A stretch of 64,000 bases of DNA from Pseudomonadota bacterium (lineage in GTDB: Bacteria; Myxococcota_A; Polyangia; Polyangiales; Polyangiaceae), in NCBI GenBank assembly GCA_023423895.1, contig JAFAER010000024.1, forward strand, positions 1-64,000. Reading direction: 5' to 3'. The stretch's first letter is position 1, and each line of letters opens with the position of its first letter. Under the pieces are notes generated by a model. It did no database searches and had not been told where the DNA came from. It saw only the letters and a program-made list of their open reading frames with translations. Of the stretch, positions 59,502 through 64,000 are shown one piece after another. The translations under genes were made by a program, and so were the position numbers.

Positions 59502-60347
59502 TCAGCTCTGGAGGCTCGTCCGCGCAAACGTCACGATGCGGCGTGCGAGGACACGCGGAGCGTCGAAGTGCGGGCAGTGCCCGAACCCATCCGGCCTCTC
59601 GATGACGGCGTGCTCGGGCAGGTGCCTGGAGAAGTACTCGAAGTGCGTCTCCGGCAGGAGGCGCTCCGAGCGACCCCAGACCAACAGGATCGGCATCTTC
59701 AGCGCGCTCAGCGCTTCCGGTTCGGGCGCATCGTCGTTCGTCGCCGACTCGAGCAGCTCGCGTACGGCACGCCGTGAGATCGTCTCGGGCAGCTCGTGCG
59801 CGAGCAGCTCGGTGAACCACGGCGGGCGGTGATACAGCCTCTGCAGGAAGGCACGCGCATCCGCGCGCGAACGGATGTCGAAGGCGGCCTTCAGAGCGCG
59901 CCACTCTTCCTCGGTCCAGCGTGCGCCGGCCGGCGAGACGAGCACGAGGGCACGCACGCGGCTGGGGCGGTCGAGCGCGTACCTGAGCGCGAGCGCGCCG
60001 CCGAGCGAGTTGCCGATGACGATCGCCGGTTCGGTGAGCGTCGAGTCGATCGCCATGGCGACGGACTCGAACAGACGCGCGGGCGTCAGGCGCTCGGACG
60101 TGCCGTGGAGACTGAAGCCGTGCCCCGGGTAGTCCGGCGCGACGATGCGTCGAACATGCCGCTGGAGATGCGCGAAGACCTGACCGAAGGGCGTCGCGGC
60201 GGAGCCGAGCCCGTGCAACAGGACCGCCGGCGGCAGATCGCCGTTGCCGGGCGCGTCGTACGTGTGGAGCCGCCCGAGCGGGGTGGTGACGTGGGCGCTC
60301 GAGATGCCGCGACGCTGGAGGACGGCCCGCCCGAGCCACTCGGCCAT
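59502..60347 (-). CDS. Alpha/beta hydrolase
   Basis: A 281-residue enzyme. Oxyanion region AVLLHGLGSAATPF, nucleophile Ser in VIGNSLGGALALRY, Asp in LLVWGRSERLLP (with Glu near it) and His in GHCPHFDAPRV. The catalytic His candidate follows the FGHCPH pattern. Start ATG 60347 is chosen; GTG 60368 would add seven residues and is equally possible. The stop of the WS/DGAT gene is 12 bp upstream of that GTG, so the two are probably in one operon. The substrate is not known. Confidence 0.85.
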   Translation of the reverse strand: MAEWLGRAVLQRRGISSAHVTTPLGRLHTYDAPGNGDLPPAVLLHGLGSAATPFGQVFAHLQRHVRRIVAPDYPGHGFSLHGTSERLTPARLFESVAMAIDSTLTEPAIVIGNSLGGALALRYALDRPSRVRALVLVSPAGARWTEEEWRALKAAFDIRSRADARAFLQRLYHRPPWFTELLAHELPETISRRAVRELLESATNDDAPEPEALSALKMPILLVWGRSERLLPETHFEYFSRHLPEHAVIERPDGFGHCPHFDAPRVLARRIVTFARTSLQS

Positions 60348-60379
60348 CGGAAGAAGAACTGGCTTCACGTAAGCACAGT

Positions 60380-61666
60380 CTACGCACGGGCTGAAGAAGC
60401 GAAAGTGCGCATGTTGTCGAGCTCGCTCTCGAGCTCCGCGACGACGCGCCGCGCGCTTCCCACGGTCCGGGCGTCGGCGGCGACCCCGATGCGTGCATGG
60501 CCGGCGTAGGTCACGAGCGTCACGCTGAGCGTGATGGTCCCCGCCGCCGGAGCCCACACGAAGAGGTCACGTACGGCTGCTCCGCAAAGACGCTGCGGGC
60601 TCGCCGGCCCTCGCACGGTGGAAACGACGACGCTCGCCCGGCGCGAGAAGAAGGTCACGCTGGCGCGCTGGAGCATTGCCGACAAGGCGCCCGCCGCGGT
60701 CGCGATGCGAGCGCCGCTCGCTCCCTCACCCGGCCGCCGAGCCGCGCCACGCGACCGAAGCGCGCCTGCGGTGCGCCGGATGTGGTGCAGGCGCGCGCCG
60801 AGATCCGCCGTTCCGACAGGAAGCTCGACGATGTCGGCCCCGTCGCGATCGGGCGCAGGCTCGTCGTCGCCGAAGCCGACCGGCACGAGCGCATGGAGGA
60901 TGAGGCCATCGGCGGATGCGTCGCGCGAGAGCTCGGCACGACACGCCCCCGTCACCGCGGCGAGTAGCAGCTCCGTCACGCTCGCGCGCATCGCACGGGC
61001 GGTCGATTCGAGCTCCTCGAGCGGCAAAGCGGACGAAAACGCGAGCTGCTTGCGCTCGCTCATCGACCCCTTCAACCGCGTCGTCGGGTCGGCTCGTCGC
61101 GTTGCGAGCTTGACGGCAGCCACGGTGCCGGCCGCGAGCACCCTGGCCCGTCCGCGCAGTGTCGGCGTGCGCTCCCGCGATGCTTGCGGCGCTCGCGTTT
61201 CCTCGTCGACGAGCATACGTACGAGAGCAGGAAGCGCTGCGCCCTCGGTGAGCGCATGATGGATGACGAACATGACCGCGGGCTGCGGTCCGTCGATGAG
61301 GTGGACGCGCCAGAGCGGTCGGCCACGCGACAGCGGGATCGTGGAGAGATCGCCGACGACCTCGTCGAGCGGCGGCCGGCGCGGCATCAGCGCCAGGTCG
61401 ATGTGGTGGACGTGATGGAGCACGTCGAACGACGGATCTTCGCGCCATCGAGGCATGCCGACGCCGAACCGAGGCTCGATGACGAGCTGACGCAGACGCC
61501 GGTGCGAGGCGAGCCGCTCGTCGAGCCGAGAGACGAGCTCATCGAAGTGGATGGGCCGCTCGAGCAGCGCGAGCCCCGTGACGAGCATGGGGTTCCCCGC
61601 CATGCTCATGTGAAGGCGAGCGGCGTCTTCGGTCGAGAACCGGGTCTGCTCGTGCCGCGAGATCAT
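60380..61666 (-). CDS. Wax-ester synthase/diacylglycerol acyltransferase family protein
   Basis: A 428-residue WS/DGAT-type acyl-CoA acyltransferase. The start has STEDAARLHMSMAGNPM, then GRPLWRVHLIDG (the PLW motif) and HHALTEG (residues 136-142), the counterpart of the catalytic HHxxxDG. Here the Asp is replaced by Glu, which is uncommon and may lower or change activity. The C-terminal part has SVVVSTVRGPASPQRLCGAA and ends in a helix. It should esterify fatty alcohols or diacylglycerol with acyl-CoA to make wax or TAG for storage. Confidence 0.87.
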   Translation of the reverse strand: MISRHEQTRFSTEDAARLHMSMAGNPMLVTGLALLERPIHFDELVSRLDERLASHRRLRQLVIEPRFGVGMPRWREDPSFDVLHHVHHIDLALMPRRPPLDEVVGDLSTIPLSRGRPLWRVHLIDGPQPAVMFVIHHALTEGAALPALVRMLVDEETRAPQASRERTPTLRGRARVLAAGTVAAVKLATRRADPTTRLKGSMSERKQLAFSSALPLEELESTARAMRASVTELLLAAVTGACRAELSRDASADGLILHALVPVGFGDDEPAPDRDGADIVELPVGTADLGARLHHIRRTAGALRSRGAARRPGEGASGARIATAAGALSAMLQRASVTFFSRRASVVVSTVRGPASPQRLCGAAVRDLFVWAPAAGTITLSVTLVTYAGHARIGVAADARTVGSARRVVAELESELDNMRTFASSARA

Positions 61667-61724
61667 CGCTCTGCCCGACTCCTCGCACCCGACTGCCTCG
61701 ATGCTGGAGCTCGCCTGCCGCTGC

Positions 61725-62225
61725 TCACGGCCACTTGTCTCGATTCGGCGAGACCACCAGCGGCGGACGAGGGATCTCCGCGGCTCCTCGCTCGGCGGGC
61801 GGTCGCGATCGTGCGCGACGCAGATGAGCGAGGGCGGCGAGGAGGTCGCTTCGCGTCACGATCCCGAGCAGACGGCCGGCGTCGACGACCGGAAGGCAGC
61901 CGACACGGCGGTCGCGCATGACGACCGCTGCATCGGCCGCGCTCATGTCGGGCGCACCGAGCACGAGATCGCGCTGCATCAGCTCTCGAACGGTGCGGCT
62001 CTTGCGCGCCAGTCCACCGTGCGGCCCGCCGAGGTCGCGATCGGAGACAATCCCGAGGATCTCGTTGCCGTCGACGACCGGCGCATGCCGCACGCGCTCG
62101 TCACGCATCAGCGCGAGCGCATCGCTCGCGGGCTCCATCGGCGAGAGCTTGAGCACCGGAGTGGTCATGATGTCGCGCAGCTTGATCACGCCGTGCGTAG
62201 AGCGGTCCTTCGTCGACTTCGCCAT
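61725..62225 (-). CDS. CBS-domain pair protein
   Basis: A 166-residue protein from ATG 62225. Two CBS domains: KLRDIMTTPVLKLSPMEPAS through LGIVSDRDLGG, and TVRELMQRDLVLGAPDMSAA through LGIVTRSDLLAALA. The pair forms a Bateman module that binds adenosyl nucleotides. A short Arg/Pro tail follows; no effector domain is fused. It lies beside a universal stress protein gene in the same orientation, a common stress-response pairing. Confidence 0.9.
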   Translation of the reverse strand: MAKSTKDRSTHGVIKLRDIMTTPVLKLSPMEPASDALALMRDERVRHAPVVDGNEILGIVSDRDLGGPHGGLARKSRTVRELMQRDLVLGAPDMSAADAAVVMRDRRVGCLPVVDAGRLLGIVTRSDLLAALAHLRRARSRPPAERGAAEIPRPPLVVSPNRDKWP

Positions 62226-62331
62226 GCAGACGGAGCGGTGCAATCGTCGCGCCCGGGGCAAGCTCGATGTTTCACGCGGAGGGCGTATGGATGAACGCTG
62301 CGCTCGCCTGGATACGGAAATCCGTCGCGCG

Positions 62332-62811
62332 TCAGCCGGACACTCGAGCGTCGCGGGGCGCAGCTTGATCGATGCACTCGGGGGGCACGGGGCGTACGAC
62401 GAAGACCGGTCGATCCATCCGGTTGACGATCCGCGCTGCGGTCGTCCCGAGCGCTCGCGCGAGCAGTCCATACTGATGGGCGCCGATCACGACGAGGTCT
62501 GCGCAATACGTCCGTGCCGTCTCGCAGACGCAATCGGCGGCGGTCCCGATCTCCACCTTGATCCCGTCGCGGAGCTCTTCTGGGATCGAATCCTCGAGGT
62601 CGCGCAACGTCTCTTCGGCGGACGTGATCCATTCCTGGACGTGGAATTGAGGCGGCGCAACGAACACGCCGGGCGGCGAGATCTGTGTCGGCGCGGGTAC
62701 GGTGTGGAAGAGCAGAATCTTCGCGCCGGTTGCGCGCGCGAGCTGAACCGCCTGGTCCACGACCACATGCGAGGTGCCGGACGTGTCGACCGCGACGAGG
62801 ATTCGTCTCAT
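62332..62811 (-). CDS. Universal stress protein (UspA-like)
   Basis: A 159-residue protein from ATG 62811, with GAGGAAG 6 nt upstream. RRILVAVDTSGTSHVVVDQA (first strand and Asp), ATGAKILLFHTVP, and the nucleotide-binding region LVVIGAHQYGLLARALGTTA followed by RPVFVVRPV fit a single UspA domain. The Gly spacing of the ATP loop is slightly irregular, so ATP binding is uncertain. It is divergent from the trehalose synthase gene, with both starts about 78 bp apart. Confidence 0.9.
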   Translation of the reverse strand: MRRILVAVDTSGTSHVVVDQAVQLARATGAKILLFHTVPAPTQISPPGVFVAPPQFHVQEWITSAEETLRDLEDSIPEELRDGIKVEIGTAADCVCETARTYCADLVVIGAHQYGLLARALGTTAARIVNRMDRPVFVVRPVPPECIDQAAPRDARVSG

Positions 62812-62888
62812 GTTGCTTCCTCGATCCATGCTGCATGCCATCGCCCTACACTGCGAGCGAGGGGCATGCGTCTCGCAGGAGCGGCGCC

Positions 62889-64000
62889 ATGTTCGAGGTC
62901 TCCCTTCCCGCACGAGCGCTGACGCCGTTCGTGGAGCTCGTCGGCGCTGCTCGCATCGAAGCGATCCAACGCCAGGCCGAGGCGACGCGCGCGATGGTGG
63001 GCCAGCACGGAGTTTTCAACATCAACTCGACCGCCGCAGGGGGCGGCGTCGCAGAGATCTTGCGCTCGCTGGTCCGATACAGCCGAGGGCTCGAGATCGA
63101 CACGCGGTGGCTCGTCATCGAAGGCCCGCCCGAGTTCTTCGCCGTGACGAAGCGCCTCCACAACGCGCTCCATGACACGGCGGGAGACGGCTCGCCGCTC
63201 GGACGCGAGCAGCGAGAGCTCTACGAACGAGTGACTGCCGAAAATCTCGCGCAGATCGAGCGTGTCGTACGCCCGGGCGACGTCGTGGTCTGTCATGATC
63301 CCCAGACCGCGGGCCTCACGTCGTCGCTGTCGAGGCTAGGCCTCCGCGTGTGCTGGCGATGTCACATCGGTCACGAAGGGGCAGGCACCTACGTCGACGA
63401 AGGCTGGGCCTTCCTCCGCAAGTACCTCGAGGACGTGCCGCTCGCGGTCTTCTCGCGCGCCGCGTACGCGCCGCGGTGGTTGCCCCACGGGCGAACGATC
63501 ACGATGCCGCCGAACATCGACCCGTTCTCGGTGAAGAACCAGCCGATCGCCGAACCCAACATCCGCGGGATCCTTGCCGCTGCGGGGCTGGTCGCCGTCG
63601 ATGCCGAGCCAGGGAGCGCGACCTTCATCGACGAGAACGGTCGAGTCCGGCCGGTCACGCGGCGCGCGAAGATCATCCGAATGAACGCTGCGCCGTCGTG
63701 GGAAGTTCCGCTCGTCGTGCAGGTATCACGCTGGGACCGAATGAAAGATCACATCGGCGTGCTCCAGGGGTTTGCACGCTTGCTCGAGCGCCCAGTGGAC
63801 CACGGCGCCGAGCTCGTGCTCGCCGGGCCGTCCGTTCGCGGGGTCGCAGACGATCCCGAAGGACCGGAGGTTCTCGCGGAGGTCGAGCACGCGTGGCGCG
63901 GCCTCGGAGAGAACGTCCGGCGGCGCGCCCACATCGCCGAGCTTCCGATGGAGGACACCGACGAGAACGCGGCGATCGTCAACGCGCTCCAGCGCCACTC
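62889..64000 (+). CDS. Trehalose synthase (TreT-type glycosyltransferase), C-terminus off window
   Basis: A GT4-family protein from ATG 62889, with AGGAG 8 nt upstream; about 370 codons are visible before the right edge. The N-terminal part has VFNINSTAAGGGVAEILRSL (substrate and acceptor loop) and EGPPEFFAVTKRLHNALHDT, both typical of TreT/trehalose phosphorylase-type enzymes. VVCHDPQTAGL, PPNIDPFSVKNQP and VVQVSRWDRMKDHIGVLQGF mark the GT-B domains. It makes trehalose from NDP-glucose and glucose, or acts in reverse. It lies divergently beside stress-protein genes, fitting a compatible-solute role. Confidence 0.9.
   Translation, partial: MFEVSLPARALTPFVELVGAARIEAIQRQAEATRAMVGQHGVFNINSTAAGGGVAEILRSLVRYSRGLEIDTRWLVIEGPPEFFAVTKRLHNALHDTAGDGSPLGREQRELYERVTAENLAQIERVVRPGDVVVCHDPQTAGLTSSLSRLGLRVCWRCHIGHEGAGTYVDEGWAFLRKYLEDVPLAVFSRAAYAPRWLPHGRTITMPPNIDPFSVKNQPIAEPNIRGILAAAGLVAVDAEPGSATFIDENGRVRPVTRRAKIIRMNAAPSWEVPLVVQVSRWDRMKDHIGVLQGFARLLERPVDHGAELVLAGPSVRGVADDPEGPEVLAEVEHAWRGLGENVRRRAHIAELPMEDTDENAAIVNALQRH

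Noticed and set aside
1..64000. tRNA, rRNA, CRISPR array, insertion sequence or prophage
   Set aside because: No cloverleaf, rRNA-like block, regularly spaced repeat-spacer array, transposase or phage structural gene was seen on either strand by reading; a tRNA scan was not possible.

Overview
The window is GC-rich (roughly 65-70 percent by eye) and nearly every gene has a strong G/C third-position bias. Lipoproteins with Asp/Gly/Pro-rich linkers, DUF4215 Cys repeats with a fibro-slime domain, an AgmX/PglI-type protein, a membrane-anchored Ser/Thr kinase, an ECF sigma factor coupled to an Ala/Gly-rich membrane protein, and VCBS/ASPIC and vWA lipoproteins all point to a large-genome myxobacterium (Myxococcota, probably order Polyangiales). 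This is inferred from gene content only. I saw no rRNA, tRNA, CRISPR array, phage genes or transposase, so this looks like ordinary chromosome.

Layout. 1-7.7 kb: minus-strand genes (a partial unknown protein, small lipoprotein, cyclophilin, VCBS/ASPIC lipoprotein, AgmX/PglI-like protein, L,D-transpeptidase) separated by gaps with duplicated hairpins. 7.9-14.8 kb: a POT transporter, then an envelope module of a beta-barrel-like protein, ECF sigma factor, translationally coupled partner, two small lipoproteins and a vWA lipoprotein. 14.8-15.8 kb: non-coding, with a large imperfect inverted repeat around a tandem repeat. 15.8-26.5 kb: a polyhydroxyalkanoate (PHA) region (phaC, acyl-CoA ligase, short PhaE-like protein, phaR, phasin, SDR reductase), interrupted by an envelope cluster with two paralogous lipoproteins. 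PhaR and the phasin gene both carry a TTGTTGC-N3-GCAACAA-type operator. 26.5-27.6 kb: an unknown gene facing a small two-gene operon across an array of GTAACG motifs. 27.9-35 kb: secreted lipoproteins, a membrane Ser/Thr kinase, Ku and a deoxynucleoside kinase. 35-48 kb: EVE protein, Eis-like acetyltransferase, pentapeptide-repeat/zinc-ribbon pair, AraC regulator, metallophosphoesterase, diguanylate cyclase, MpaB-type protein, peptidase-like lipoprotein, hydrolase/YkgJ pair, response regulator and site-2 protease. 48-57.9 kb: formylglycine-enzyme-like protein, a second acyl-CoA ligase, a 12-repeat DUF4215/fibro-slime protein, a conserved Cys-motif protein, a BolA-glutaredoxin fusion operon and a tri-haem-motif lipoprotein. 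57.9-64 kb: acyltransferase, DUF2267, alpha/beta hydrolase, WS/DGAT-like acyltransferase, CBS and universal-stress proteins, and a partial trehalose synthase.

Themes. Carbon storage recurs (PHA granules, probable wax-ester/TAG acyltransferases, two acyl-CoA ligases, trehalose synthase), as do cell-surface lipoproteins and stress or redox functions. The most unusual items are the covarying duplicated two-hairpin element (5.36-5.56 kb), the 15 kb inverted-repeat element, the PhaR operator set, the GTAACG-controlled pair with a Doc-like protein lacking its catalytic motif, and the Grx-(A-type)-rhodanese triple fusion next to BolA.
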